Part shown: piece after piece, positions 1 to 12,352 of the stretch
Layout of the letters: each line of letters opens with the position of its first letter
Numbering within the stretch: the first letter of the stretch is position 1
Assembly (NCBI RefSeq): GCF_047948215.1
Contig: NC_134455.1
Location: forward strand, 304,686,147-304,750,146
DNA: 64,000 nucleotides
Direction: 5' to 3'
Origin: Lycorma delicatula
Lineage: Eukaryota > Arthropoda > Insecta > Hemiptera > Fulgoridae
Translations under genes and position numbers: made by a program
The notes under the pieces: generated by a model
The model's input: the letters and a program-made list of their open reading frames with translations, nothing else
Told to the model about the DNA's origin: nothing
Databases searched by the model: none

Positions 1-1690
1 TGACATAGTACAAATAACGATCAACTCAAAAGTGGAAATTTAAAGGTGAATCAACAAATTATTACTTTATTTGTTTTTAGAGCGTTTTCTGATGTTGGTA
101 ATTTTTTATAATAGTTTGTATTTTATTTTATTTGATACTGTATAGAAAAATATGAAAGAAACTCTATAGTTTTTTTTTTTTTAAATTCAGTAAATTGTTA
201 CATTATTAAAACTTCATTTTTTGTTAAATCTTATTAATTGAACTGATTGTTAAATATTTCTTGTAAATGACATAAGCGAAAAAGTAATAAATGAAGGAAG
301 GAACTTTCTTACACGATCTGTGTTTATATTCTATTCTGTTAAAAATGAACTTTTAACAATTCTTTTTTATTTAATTGTAAAATGTCTGATTATTTGCTTT
401 CTTTCGTTTTTTTTTTTTGAGTAGAGTAAATTAGAATTTCATTAGGATTAAAATGAAAACGGAAATTTTAATTCTTTTAATTTCAGTCGTCAGTCTGTAT
501 AACTTATTTAAACCCAGTTATTTACTAAATTAGTACAATTTACTTCAACTTTGGAAACAGTTGGATGAGGACATTATGTCATTATTTTTACCTCATCGTA
601 ATCTCGAGTACTAAGTACAGTAAATTTAATTAAAATTCGGCTAATTTTTTTTCACTCTAAAGTAGAAAATATTTTTTCTTACTTTAAAACAATATAGAAA
701 TTGCTAATAAATGCTGAAGTAATAATGTAAAATTTAATATTTATTCTGAAAAGAATTGGTTTAGAGTTTAAACTGCAATATTATCCTTAGTAACAGCTCA
801 GAATTTAAAGTTTTTTGTACATATTGTTACATACTCGTACCTACATTACAAAAAAATTATTTTGTCATTACCTCGTTTTCAATTTTCTCTCTCCTTTTCT
901 TAAAAACATTTAGAAGAATGAGTGTCCATAATGTTTCTTAAAAATGAAACCGAATCTTTTTGGTGATAAAATTAATAGAAATTGATGATGACATAAAGTA
1001 AAATCTTGGTCTTGGGTTTACGTAATAGCATTACCCTGACAATTCTTCATCTGTAAATAAATCCATTTTAATTTTTATAGATTATAAACATTATGAAAAC
1101 AACATTATACAAATTGTATCATTACTTTTCCCTTTTTTTTTTGAATAAACAATGTTCAGTTTTCCAGTTATTAATTTGTAAACGAAATAAAAATTTTATG
1201 GAAAACTTAATTTTGTCAGACCCATTTCATTAAATAATGACAATGAAATAAATGTCTTGTTTTTATAATTCAGGACTACAATTATCAGAAACTAAAAAAA
1301 GGTAAACTATTTTTTTTTTGTATCTCTTTAAGTTATATTTTTAAATAGTTACAATATTTTGAACTTTGTTCACGCATTATTGGTTTTTTTATACGTTAGT
1401 TTTATAAGACGTATTTTATGATTATCCTTCCTTGAGGGATAATATATGCGACTTATTTTACATCTCTTTTTTTGTGTGCTTTTAGAGATAAATCTTAGCC
1501 AATTATTTACAACAGTTTCATCAAAACCAATTTAATTCTACTTCTGTGAATTCAACTTTTATCTACCCCTCCTAGATAGAGCATTCTTGGAAATGTTTGA
1601 AATTCTACAATCGATCTAGATTAATTAATTATTTTATCCTCAGTATTACATTAATTTTTTGAGATGACTGCTTTGGTAATTTAGCCCTAA
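1..1690. other. AT-rich sequence without recognised gene
   Basis: I see no supportable gene here. The stretch is dominated by A/T runs and short frames broken by stops on both strands, and no transposase, RT or tRNA motif could be read. Confidence 0.6.
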
Positions 1691-1696
1691 ATGGAA

Positions 1697-1790
1697 ATTT
1701 GTAGCATATGAAAAATGCCATGCCTGACCGGGATTAAATCCCGGGACCTCTGAATAAATTGCCGACACGCTACCACTCCGTCAAGGAAAT
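1697..1790 (-). repeat. tRNA-derived SINE head
   Basis: Read on the minus strand this gives a tRNA-like head: an A-box-like segment (GAGTGGTAGCGTGTCGG, about 1763-1779), then a B-box-like segment whose core is GGGATTTAATCCC (1730-1742), then GGTCAGGCATGGCATTTTTC. The same head recurs at 2.2, 2.75, 37.7 and 59.45 kb. Such heads carry an internal RNA polymerase III promoter in tRNA-derived SINEs. The B box has drifted from GGTTCGAATCC, so this copy is old and probably silent. It is not a tRNA gene, because no acceptor stem or full cloverleaf can be folded. Confidence 0.75.
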
Positions 1791-2184
1791 ACGAATTAAA
1801 AATTTAAATGATTTTAAAGGTTGTTGTTACAATTATCAGTAAAGCTATTAAGATGTTAGAATTTTACAATTTTTCCTTCATCTTTATTTTGGAAATTTTT
1901 CTTTAAGGATGAAAATTAACAAACGAGCTCTATCAATTGTGATTTCTATATTAATATTTTTATATTAATTAAATCATTTATTTTTTTTCAAATTAGTTTA
2001 TATTAAAAATAATAGTAATAATAATAATTCTCCAACTGCAATAATTACAATGAAATCAAAAAATATTTCAAACATTTATTCTGTAGTATTTCAAACTAAT
2101 TCAGTTTGTTTGAATGAACTTAAATTGAAACAAGAATTTAAACAGCCGTTTTGAATCGCAAAGTTATTATTATTATTCCTAATG

Positions 2185-2545
2185 TGTACGTTGAAATCTG
2201 TTCAACGACTGAACAATGTCGATTTGTTGGACCCTGAGATCCCGGGTTCGAATCCTGATCAGGCAAGGGATTTTTCACACATTAGAAAATTGATATTTCA
2301 TCACATCCTCTGAAGCAATACTTAACGGTGGTATCGGAGGCTAAAAAAAACAAAAAGATTAGAGAACAATAAGCAACCCTCCATCCTCCAATGATATGAA
2401 GGTATTATGTGTGATGTGTAAATTAAGTGTAGTGTTGTGCAGAATCAGGCAGATTCCTGAGATATGTGGTTAATTGAACCCCAACCACCAAAGTACCTCG
2501 GTATCCGCTATCTAGTATTCAAATTTGTATAAAAATAACTAAATA
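2185..2545 (+). repeat. Near full-length tRNA-derived SINE
   Basis: This is the most complete SINE copy in the window. It has a tRNA-like head with an exact B box (GGTTCGAATCC, 2245-2255) followed by GATCAGGCAAGG. A linker then contains CATCACATCCTCTGAAGCAA, an A-rich stretch follows, and the unique body contains GATATGTGGTTAATTGAA and CAACCACCAAAG. The end is A/T-rich near 2545. The same body occurs without the head at 35.27-35.44 kb, which shows that head and body belong to one family. Transcription would be by RNA polymerase III from the internal boxes. The A box region is degenerate. The exact ends are uncertain because I could not confirm a target-site duplication. Confidence 0.75.
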
Positions 2546-2671
2546 TTAATAAGATTTGAATCTGAGAAACATCGACTTCGAAAATCAGCTAAATAAGTTA
2601 TTAAAAATAATAAAATATTATTATGTATAAATTAAAAGCAATTTTATTAATAAGATAATTTTTTTATGAAA

Positions 2672-2811
2672 GAGCAGGTTCAACTGCTGTGGTCAGTAGC
2701 CCGGTGGAAATTGCTAGTGTATTAAAAGATGCCATACCTGACCAGGAGTTGAACCAGGGACCTCAGTACGAAACGCCAAGACGCTAACTACTTAGCCACG
2801 GAGGTCGGCAG
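2672..2811 (-). repeat. tRNA-derived SINE head, minus strand
   Basis: On the minus strand the head begins TGCCGACCTCCGTGGCTAAG, continues through an A-box-like TGGCTAAGTAGTTAGCG and reaches a B box GGTTCAACTCC (2745-2755), followed by TGGTCAGGTATGGCATC. The same order is seen in the copies at 1.7 and 59.45 kb. The unique body of the family is missing, so this is a 3'-truncated or partial copy. Confidence 0.8.
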
Positions 2812-2819
2812 AAAAAATT

Positions 2820-4550
2820 AGTTTGAATATTTTGAATAAATTTTTAATAATTAAAAAAAGTTATATAATTTTTTTTTATAAATAAAATTCCTTAATTGCA
2901 ATCAAACGAAAGTGATCATAATATATATGGAAATTTAGTACGTCCGTATTATTACCTTGTTTGGAGATTACCATTAGTAGAAAAATGTCTGAACTAGAAT
3001 ATTAATAATAAAAAAAATATTAAAAAAATACTGAGTCAATATGACTCAGTAATGCTATATAAAGAATTGAAAGAAAAATTAGTTCTAAAAACGTAACAAA
3101 ATATTAAGGCATATTGCAGTTTTAGCAAACAAAATGTTTTTATAAAGTACTAACATTGGTTTGCATTCAAATCTGTATAAGAAAATTTTAACGTTTGATT
3201 AATCTTCAAAAAGCACTTTTTTTACAAAAGTATTGAATATTTTTTTCAGGTTCATGGTTATAAGAACAGTTAACTCAGAATGTGTATGCGGTGACAAATT
3301 AAGAAAAAGGTATATCGAGCAAATTGAAAAGAAAACTGATGTCCCTTTTCGTAACCGTAACGTAGATTATGTACAACGGTACATCATAACTTTATCCCCA
3401 CTTAGCATTTCAAGTATTCATTTACAACTTACAATAAAAAATTTAATAAGCTAGGTAGAAAAGAACCAACATTGACCACTTGGTTGAGGCTACTACCAGT
3501 TTACGCCCACTAAACAAGTCCTGCAGTGCAAATCAAGTTATGCCGTAAACAACAAGAAACGACCGTAATATACATAAAATGTATATTTATAGGCATACGG
3601 AACAATAATTGTTTAATTTTATGAGGTCTCTCTGCACGCTTGGAGCCTTTGGCAAATAAGAGTAAATAAATTTGAAATACTCCGAGTAAATCCCTTCAAA
3701 CGGATACTAGCCATTATCAAATTTGTCCAATTTCAATGCGTAATTTACAATCGTTAAATAGAAGAAACCTGTCGCTTAGAATTTTCTCACTATAAAAACA
3801 ACGATCCACCTACGCGTTCAACAACAACCGAATACGGATAACACTCTTCTATATTATTGTTTATGACCTGTTAAATATGGTGGAGGTAACTACGGTAACT
3901 CGCTTTTAGTTCTATTCTTTACTGATTCATGTACCTTAGTTTCAATAAAAAGTTCGTTGTCGCTCGTATTTCAGTCACGAATCCATTCAGAATTCACATA
4001 AACCAAAGAAATAAATTTTTAAAATTTAATAATCCGTAGAGTCAATTACGAGTCTTTACCGGTTTACATTTAAAATTATATGCTACAAGGAAATTTCAAT
4101 GTCATATCGTTAAAAATAAACACTATTTATTTTTTAACATAATTCTATTAAAATATCCTTAACTAAAATTATACTCTATTAATCTTTCAGTCGGTAAATC
4201 AAAATATATCGTAAAACTTAAATACATATTTAAAATTATTAATCTACGTAAAAACGTTTATCAGAAAATATTTCATGAGAAATTTCTATAAAAATTAAGT
4301 TTTACCATGTGCATACATAATCAATCGATCGTTCGATTGGTAATATATTTCTGATAGCCTTTGCAGCTTTATTGAATAGGAGTCCTTAGAGATATCTCTG
4401 TTCTCCTTCATGTAGTTTAGATAAAGATTGTTACATCCCTCAATAGCCAGACTATAATGTATTGGTACTGAAACCCACTAAAAAATTAAATATTAACGAA
4501 GAATGGATGAGATTAAAATATAACTTTTCCAGTAAATAATGTAAAATTTT
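2820..4550. other. AT-rich sequence; one AP-1-like palindrome, no gene
   Basis: No coding feature can be supported. A 73-codon open frame at 3233-3454 matches no family I know and has no supporting context. The only structured item is the short palindrome at 3029-3051, listed separately. Confidence 0.5.
3029..3051. repeat. Perfect 10-bp inverted repeat carrying two TGAGTCA cores
   Basis: TACTGAGTCA and its exact reverse complement TGACTCAGTA flank the 3-base spacer ATA. Each arm contains the consensus AP-1/bZIP heptamer TGASTCA. Whether it binds anything is unknown; in sequence this AT-rich a chance hairpin is also possible. Confidence 0.6.
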
Positions 4551-4560
4551 ATAAACGCTA

Positions 4561-5687
4561 GGTGTTTCTTTTAAAACGCAACCTAAAAAAATACATTTAA
4601 AAAAGTTAATACAATAATTCGGATGAAGAGGTTGGTAGCACTCTCTATTGTTGCTTTATAATCGGATGATGTAATTTTCTATTTATTTTTTTGAGCAGTT
4701 AGTTATTTTTGGTTAGCTATGTTATTTATTAAGAAGAAATGTTTTGAACACGGAAGAAAGGATTTTTATTGTGAAAAATTATTTAAAAACTAAATCTTTT
4801 GTTGTTTTTTGTGCCAAAAAGTTTTTCAAATGCAGTTCCCGAGTAAGAATGTACCAAATAAATCTTAAATTCATGGTTTGATAAAGAAACATAGAGGGAT
4901 TGGTTCTGTTTTCAAACAGACACAGCCGGAAACGTTCAGTACTTAATGACGAAATTTGGAAGTTTTTAAACTCCTTAAAAAATCATTACGAAAACTTGTG
5001 CAACAAAAAGGAATATCTTTGTATAAGCTACCCGCCTACTTAACTAAAGTCATACCGAATTCATATATCATATGAATTACACCCAATTGATTATGCTTCT
5101 AAGCTCCACTGCTTTCACTGATTTAATCGGTTTATTCCAGAAAGAATTAAAGTGTCGGATAATGCATTTTTTTACAGATAGGTTTGATTTCATTATAGTG
5201 ATACGTTAATAGTCAGAACGATCGCTACTGGAGCTCCAACAATCCTCACATCATCCATTCGAAACCCACATAATATTGGCGTGCAGTGTGCAATTTCTAG
5301 GCGAAGAATAATTGGCCCCGTATTTTTTTAAAACATTCCTAATGCAAACTTGCAAACCTGAAGATTTTTTTTTGGAAATATTTAAAATGTTGTGTATTCA
5401 AAAATAATCCACACAGCACTGAAGAACTGAAAACTACCATAATTCAAGAACTGCAAGAAATTGGAAGAGGTGCATTTCGAAAAGTTAAACGGAATATGAA
5501 AAAGAGGGTAAAGGCTTGCACTGAGGAAAATGGTGGACGCTTTCAACATTTATGTAAAAAAGAATTGATCTCAGTATTGTTTTGTACTAATAATTGCAAT
5601 ATTAATCACTAATCGCACTAAATATAGCACGTTAATTTTCTTTAAATTGAATTGCTTTTTACTGGTTGCATTTTAAAAACAAACACC
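4561..5687 (+). mobile_element. Internally deleted mariner element with both TIRs
   Basis: Imperfect TIRs of about 23-24 bases bound the element: GGTGTTTCTTTTAAAACGCA plus ACC at 4561-4583, and the complement of GGTGTTTGTTTTTAAAATGC plus AACC at 5664-5687. The right end may extend three bases (CGG) to a TA at 5691-5692. Inside, the plus strand encodes broken mariner transposase. It reads from an N-terminal TEERIFIVKNYLKTKS helix-turn-helix segment (from about 4751), through RKLVQQKGIS, to AISRRRIIGP (about 5290-5325). It then jumps directly to PEDFFL and a C-terminal ENGGRFQHL near 5540-5560. The middle third, including the second catalytic Asp region (normally QQDxAT), is deleted. Frameshifts and stops are numerous. 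The reaction of the family is cut-and-paste transposition at TA; this copy cannot encode it. Confidence 0.8.
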
Positions 5688-5692
5688 CGGTA

Positions 5693-6240
5693 CAATAATA
5701 GTTATTAAGAAGAAACTCTCAACCAGTAATATTAATTCATAATACTCAAGTCCTTGTAATTAACCTCTGTATAATGATAGTATTATTTTTTTATTTGTAA
5801 TTTCGGCAATTATTGAAGCTATCTTTATAATCCTTTTAAGTTTTAGAACAAATAACTACACTAAATTATATGTTAAAAATCAGTGTTTACTTAATTATTA
5901 TAGTAAACATGGAAATTATCCATTCCTTCGACTTTCATGGTGTCACGGTAATGTCTGTCTTTTTTTAGGAAATTCCGATCCGGTTTGGATTTTACACAAC
6001 CCAAAACTTCATCTTTTATTAAACCAAAGGTTGGCAAGAATGTCATTTATTTGACTGTATTTGCAAGGGGTGTGAAAAAACTCATTAATTTAGGTGTTTT
6101 CTTTAGATTAATAATTAGTTATTAAATCATATTTTATTTACTGTTAATCGTTGTATCAGTCCGTTATCTACGTTACCTAACGAAATTGATGATTTAATCA
6201 GAATAATGAAAGGTAATTTATTAATTAATGAAGTCTTTTT
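5693..6240. other. AT-rich sequence, nothing recognised
   Basis: Between the mariner right end and the next GC-richer block I see only A/T-rich sequence without readable motifs. Confidence 0.5.
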
Positions 6241-6373
6241 CTGTGGTTACTTCACCGTGGGATCAGACCTGCTTTAATATGATGACAGATTCAAGGGAGA
6301 TTTCGGAGCGATTATTCACTTCTACACTCCTTCCGCCATCTTTATTCATATGATATGTGATCTATTCGTAGTT

Positions 6374-6660
6374 CTAGTGATGTTCTCTGTGGTCATCTTC
6401 ATACCGAATTCTCTTTGGCATGCTTCCTTCTACTGATGGAACCGAATGCATGTGAACAACGTGTATTTTGCGATATCTTTTCCACAATAATAAAATTTCG
6501 GGTGTCAGCGTCCACGCGCACAGATACACTTTAAAACTCCCGTAACCGGCAAGGAACTGGGACAAATTGTACTCCAGTTCTTCCTGTTTTTGGTAAAGTC
6601 ATCTCTACGTGCAACAAGTGATGTATCCGCATCCGTCCTACCTCTCACCTGTACATCTCC
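6374..6660 (-). pseudogene. Possible LINE RNase H / C-terminal remnant
   Basis: A 63-codon minus-strand frame begins SQFLAGYGSFKVYL (from 6565). This resembles the QFLTGHGxFxxYL signature that follows the RNase H domain in R1/Jockey-type LINE ORF2 proteins. A His-rich segment (VVHMHSV) follows where those proteins have their zinc-knuckle-like C...H...C region. No cysteines of that knuckle are intact and the upstream part (6570-6660) reads only in fragments. The surrounding block 6240-6680 is GC-richer than its neighbours, as expected of an old coding insert. The call rests on one motif, so it is tentative; it could be chance. Confidence 0.35.
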
Positions 6661-6679
6661 TCCCTTTTCGGAACAAACA

Positions 6680-9600
6680 GCAAAATGAATGAAGTGTAAT
6701 AATAATTATCAAAGTATGATTAATAATGAATGTGTATTGCAGGATAATTGGCAATTAGTTATTAGATGAAAAAAAATGCTAATTATCATTTTCTATGATT
6801 TGTTTATGGGTATGAATAACGAAAAAGACATAAATCTTTTCCTGCTGTCTATTCATAACAGAAAGTTTCAAGTCTAATTCTAAGCTAAAAGTAAGATGAA
6901 TTATTGATATGTATATAATTATAATCAGTAATACAATCAGTATTATAATCAGTAATTTTATCTTACTATTTCTCTCAAATCATTAGTCTTTTTTTTTAAT
7001 ACAAATTATGGTTTTTCTATGAGTTACATTATACGACATTTTAAGTTTTTTTTTCAATCGTCGGTAATATTAGAAAAAATTGTTGTTATCAAAGAAAAAA
7101 TGTAAGTGTTACTGCAGTATTCTCTACTTTCTTTAACGACGGAGCCGTAGTGATGATTCAATCTGAAAATCTTAAGTGAAAAAAATTTTTAGCTGTTTGT
7201 AAAGATTTAGTACAGTTATATAGTTGGCAGCCAGCCGTTTAAATAAGAACTTTCAATTGGCTTTTAGTCTGGTTTAGATAGCTTAAGGCATCTTGAAAAC
7301 TCGTTGGTTATATTAATTTACTGTCCAACATTTTTTTTCTGTTTTTGAGTTTCGAGTAAAATCTTGCTATTTTTAGTAAATTCCTTATTTTTTATAAATG
7401 AGCACGCATTAAAATAGCTTAGTTGGAATATCGTGGAATATCGATAAATGAAAATTTTATTTAACCAGGTACGAAGAAGAAGAAAAGATGATTAATTCTT
7501 CTCGTTCATCATTGTAGGCATTAGTTCCAATGTATACTTTCCACTACGTGTTTATATGGGTTAGAGTAACAATCAAAATTTTAATTTTAAATTACTAATA
7601 CTCATGCAAATATATGTATATTTTATGATTTATTGTTAATGTTCAGACAAATTTTTTACCTGCCATTGGTAAACAAAAAAAAAAAAAATGTTTACATGTT
7701 CAAAAAAGTTATGTATAATGCATATTTGATTTTTTTAGAGAAAGCTTTTGAAAATATATTTTGAAGAATGAAAATATTGTTCCCTCTTTCTTAGGGCTGG
7801 ATAAGACAAATAATACATGAGACAAATATAATGGAAATTTATTTTTAAAAAATCATTAAAGAGATGGTAGAGGTTAAATACCGTTTTTTATGTTTCATTT
7901 TTTGGAACCCTGTTGTTGCTAATCAAAACAAAGACGAACAGTTAATTGATGCAGCGTCAAAGAAGATATAAATAAAGGAAAGGATAGTAATTACCGTTAT
8001 TACCTTGCTCATCCTATAAATGGCAATCGTTTTAGCTAAAAAAAAACTCTATATAAATTTTGCAAGGTGGAATAATAGGAACGTAAATTAACGAACTTAC
8101 GTTTAGTAAAAAATTACGTTTGGGAAGAATAAATGGTTTATAACAGTCAAAAATACAGGAAAATATTACTTTGTCCCATCCTGCCCACATTAACTCATAA
8201 AAATTGCAAGTATAATAAAATAAGAAACAAAATTAATTTTTTAATGTAACATTTAAATCCAGTACAAATGTATTTATTTAAAAAATATTAGCATCTACGA
8301 GTAAAGAAAATGAAAAAAAAGGAAATTTATTGGGTGTGAATAACCTGTACTTACGTGTTTGTTTTAGATAGAGAATATCTAATTCTCTATCCTTAGATAG
8401 AGAATATTCAAAAGATCCCCGTAAATTGAATTGGAATCACATAAAAAATTATCTTTTTTCTATTAAATATTTTATAATGTTGGACCCGTGTTGTTGCTCA
8501 AATTAGCTGAACAATACACAGAAGGACTTCAAAAAACAAAAATTGAACGTGCAACACATTAAAATATTCTTTCGGGAGAAACCTAAAGCACTAAAAATAA
8601 CCGTAGTTCCGATTGAGAGGAAAACAAGAAAAGTATCAGAAAAAATATAAGAATTAAGGAAATTAAGATCGAAAACTCTCAAAAGGACGTGGAGAGAGTT
8701 TAAAAGGAAGAGAGAAAGAAAGGGTACCCAAAATTGATCATACATGCCTCTGCAGTGGGCATAATAAACTGCTTATTTGGGTCAGACGTATTATATAAAT
8801 ATTTTTATTAAAAAACCCTAAATGAACTTGTTTTTACTTGAATAATTGTTTTAATTTTGACACGGTGGAAGATTTTCCTGATTTTTACCTTTAAATATTA
8901 AAAAATAGTTTATTAACGTCAGGTCCTGATTACCGTGTCAAATAGCCTTTTCAGACATTGCATTGCAAATGACAACACTGTAAAAGAATACTTTTGTCAT
9001 TTACTTAAAATAAATTTGAAGATATGCAAGCACTCTTAAGGTAACCAGTAAGTATGCCAAAGTGAGTTAACAGGGATTTGGATAAAAACTTGTTTATGAA
9101 AGTTTCTTTACACGTAAATCGAAGGTTCACTTTGATGACAGGTTTGATACTACTAATGATGACACCTCTTTTCATCTTTAGTTTTAATATCTATCTTATT
9201 TTTTAATGCTAGTTTGTAATGTTTAGCGGACTTCTGAATCTTTTCAGATGGTTAGGAAAATTTATTTGTATACTTAATCTCTGCCGGCTTCTCAATGTCT
9301 TTCGTATGGGTGATGAGTGACTTTGAGTGATATCTTTGATCTCTTTTCTTTTTCTTTAGCAACTCTCATTTGATATATATTGATCAAATCGTTATCACTC
9401 AGATATACGTATATACGATGATATAACTGATAGAAACCTGTCTATCACTCCTTAAATTTTCCAGTCAGGAAGGAAATTAAAACATTTACAATGTTCCCAA
9501 ATATATTTGATGGAAGTTAAGATGCGAGTGTCACTTCGTTGATGGTAAGATAAATCTAAGTCTACTTCTTGAGTTTTGTTAGTATTTCATTTCAACCAGT

Positions 9601-9930
9601 TTTCTTTATTTGACTCGTTAAAAATTTTATCAGCTTCTTTATTGTACCGAAGGTTTTTATCCTGTTTTTCAATTGCAAGACTGTTTGGATGTATGAAATA
9701 TGATAAAACTTGTTCTCTCAAAGTATTATTCACGTAAATATTCATTAGCAGATTGACTAATGTACAAACTATTCCTGTTTAGGTTATTTTGATTTAATAT
9801 TTCAGAGCTACTTTCACTTTTCATTTTAAATGATTTTTTGACTCAACAAACTCTGATTTGTCCCGATTCAACAAACTCCACAATTTACCTCCCCATTTTC
9901 GTCTTTTTCTTTTGTTTATTTATTTTTTAA
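6680..9930. other. AT-rich sequence; short inverted repeat at 8.37 kb, no gene
   Basis: No coding or RNA feature can be supported over about 3.2 kb. An 80-codon hydrophobic minus-strand frame at 8503-8745 is rich in Phe and Leu, as expected from A-rich DNA read in antisense, and has no family signature. Confidence 0.5.
8367..8405. repeat. Three-arm GATAGAGAAT inverted/direct repeat
   Basis: GATAGAGAAT (8367-8376) is followed by its exact complement ATTCTCTATC (8382-8391) and then by a second direct copy (8396-8405). The middle arm can therefore pair with either neighbour. No function is evident. Confidence 0.6.
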
Positions 9931-10560
9931 TAAAATGAATGACTTGTCTCTTCTTGCATCTGGAGATTTATTTCAACAGCTTACCTCTCAATGGAGTTTG
10001 ATTCTTTTCGAAAATTGTCACCAAACCGCTTCAATTTCGATTCCCAATTTACAGCTCAGCCCTTTCTTCCTTTACAGTTTTGAGAACTTCCTCATTTATT
10101 TTCCATCGTTTAACATTCATAATTTTCCATAAAAATTTGTTTATAAAAACTCGGGGTTTTCTGAAATTTCGTTTTTTTGAAATAGTTGCCGTCCTAGCCT
10201 CACAGCCATTTATTTAAATACATCTCTACCCACTTAAAAAAAAAAAAAAAACGTAAAAAGATGAAACCAAAAATCATCAACTTAGACTCAGTGCAGTAAC
10301 ACAATCTTTCCAGACTTTAATAACTGAACAAATTCACAATTGATAGTTTTGATTCTACACAGTAAATATTTATCTTCACCATTATTTGTATTCACAACAC
10401 TTCTCAAGTAAGTGAACCTCTCAACATCTCTACGTCCTGTTCATTAACATAAACTCTTTAAAATTTATTGCATTTAGTATGATAGGTGTAATTTGGTCTT
10501 TAGAATTTCCTGTCCAAGTCAAATTATATTTCTATATCAAATCGGTAAAATTATGGGAAA
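9930..10560 (-). mobile_element. RTE-like LINE reverse transcriptase remnant
   Basis: On the minus strand one uninterrupted frame of about 44 codons (about 10435 down to 10304) reads VERFTYLRSVVN, then NNGEDK, CRIKTINCEFVQLLKSGK and a stop. This is the FTYLGSVV...GG...RI.KA...F..L..IW block after the RT palm in RTE/SR2-type LINEs. Downstream, after frameshifts, come KIMNVKRWKINEEVLKTVKE and KRFGDNFRKESNSIER (about 10140 to 9960), matching the RRI..I.W....SNEEL and WIGHxxRK segments of that family. Upstream, MLMNEQDVE (about 10460) fits the strand before the FTYLG block. The catalytic YADD/FADD region lies further upstream and is not seen. It is a 5'-truncated, multiply frameshifted fossil. 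Confidence 0.7.
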
Positions 10561-10564
10561 ACAA

Positions 10565-12350
10565 AAATACAGTCGGTAAAGTCTAGGTACTAAAGTCTTT
10601 CGACCGAACCTTACTCTATACCTATATTTTATCTTCGTTTGCCTGCCTCAGTCAGTCACTGAGTACCATCAGAAATATACAGGGATATAGCACAAATCTT
10701 TGTCGTGATTCAGATATAATATTTTAAATTACATTAAAATCTTTATTCAAATTATTTGCTTAACTTATTCGAGTTTATATAGTATTAAGATAAAACAACC
10801 TGATAATCGATCACCGAAACGATGATTAATGATTCACAACCAAAGCTAATTCAATAATAATAGAAATATTTTTAATAATACTGTATTTTTAAGCAACTGC
10901 AAATTCAAATGGTTTCTAATTTTTTTTTAGTTTGGAGAATTTAAAATAGATAACATATCTTTAAATGAACAAAAAAAGGAACTGTTGAATTGGAGTTACT
11001 GATATAAACGTTTACCTACAAGCAATAATTATTGTATTTTTGTAACAGAGAAAGTAAGAGTAGAATCTGAATGTAGAAACACCTCCTCCTTTTCTAAATG
11101 CCATCAAATTAAAACGGTTCTTTATAAAATATTTCAGTTTTAAATCTCTTTTTCGATTTATTCAATGTGATAAACAGTTGCATTTTATTACACGTATAAC
11201 AAGATTAATATTAATTAAATAGGTATTTTGGTATTATTATTATTATTATATTACGTAATCATTACAATTATTTTGATCGGTTCCTCATATAAACTAAACT
11301 AATTTTAACAGATTAAATGTTCTCTTTATATCACACTCAATGTAGGGGTACTAAAACGTGTTACATAAGTTTACCAGATATTTCTAAAGAACCCTGCAAA
11401 TGATTATCCATTCACAATTAACTACTTTGAAAAGATAAACAGAAATTTTTATTTAAACATATCATAGCATACTAAAAACGTTATATGTATATATTTTAAA
11501 TACGTGAATGACTTGTAGAACGACGTAATACAACGCATGATTCTATCATTTAACATAAGAAACAATTAAACGGTAATTCGTGTGTGATGAAATAGCACAT
11601 CTGGTTGCAGGTAACCTTTAAAGTTTGGCTTTCACTCGGTACTATTACCACTGTTGAGTGTATACCAATCTATTGGCGGTGCACTCCACACTGTTATATT
11701 TCCCGCAATTAGTGACGATCCCACGACCTTTCACTTGTGACCCGGCCCAACCCTTCACTTTCAAATACTTTACTAGCTCCGGTTTAGTAAACGCTTCTAT
11801 GCTAATCAAGCTACCTTTTACTGGACTTATTCAATTAAGTAACTTTACTAATAGGAAATGTCAAAATTTTAACTGGTTTATGTATCTTTTACAGGTTTTA
11901 TTGAAATCTACTTTAAAGAAATAAAAATTATTCATTAAAGAAATTTATGTTAACTTGTATAACTTACAGGATAAAGATTTATTTGTTACCGATCTGAATC
12001 CACTATTGACTGTTTTTAAACCTTAAAATACGTTCTAGAAGAAAATTAAAATTTTTACAATTTCAATTTTTTTTTAATTTACAATAATTTCATATATGAA
12101 TTTTTTAAATTCATATAATACAATTTAAAAAAAAAACTGTTTTGGATTTTCCATAAAAAGTGTTTCCACCTATCCCAAACAGCTCTCAATCAATTTAAAC
12201 AAAAATAAAAAATATAACAAATTTTTATCTTATTTCAACTACAATTTTAAACACAACAAAATGATTGAAAATAATTTTTTTTCAATAATAATAATATTGT
12301 TTATTATTTAATAAATGTATATGTATATTATTTAATAAAATTTTTTATTC
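10565..12350. other. AT-rich sequence without recognised gene
   Basis: Nothing supportable. An 88-codon plus frame at 11658-11924 lies in a slightly GC-richer patch (11620-11800) but matches no family I recognise. Confidence 0.5.
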
Positions 12351-12352
12351 GG

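Noticed and set aside
2240..2260. Possible tRNA gene (perfect B box)
   Set aside because: No acceptor or anticodon stem can be folded, and the sequence continues into a repeated SINE body.
3233..3454. 73-codon plus frame after a TTTTTTCAGG acceptor-like sequence
   Set aside because: The acceptor-like motif is common in T-rich DNA. The translation (CVCGDKLRKRYIEQIEKK) matches no family I recognise and no partner exon was found.
8503..8745. 80-codon hydrophobic minus-strand frame resembling a membrane protein
   Set aside because: The Phe/Leu richness follows from A-rich plus-strand sequence. There is no family signature, no signal beyond composition and no supporting context.
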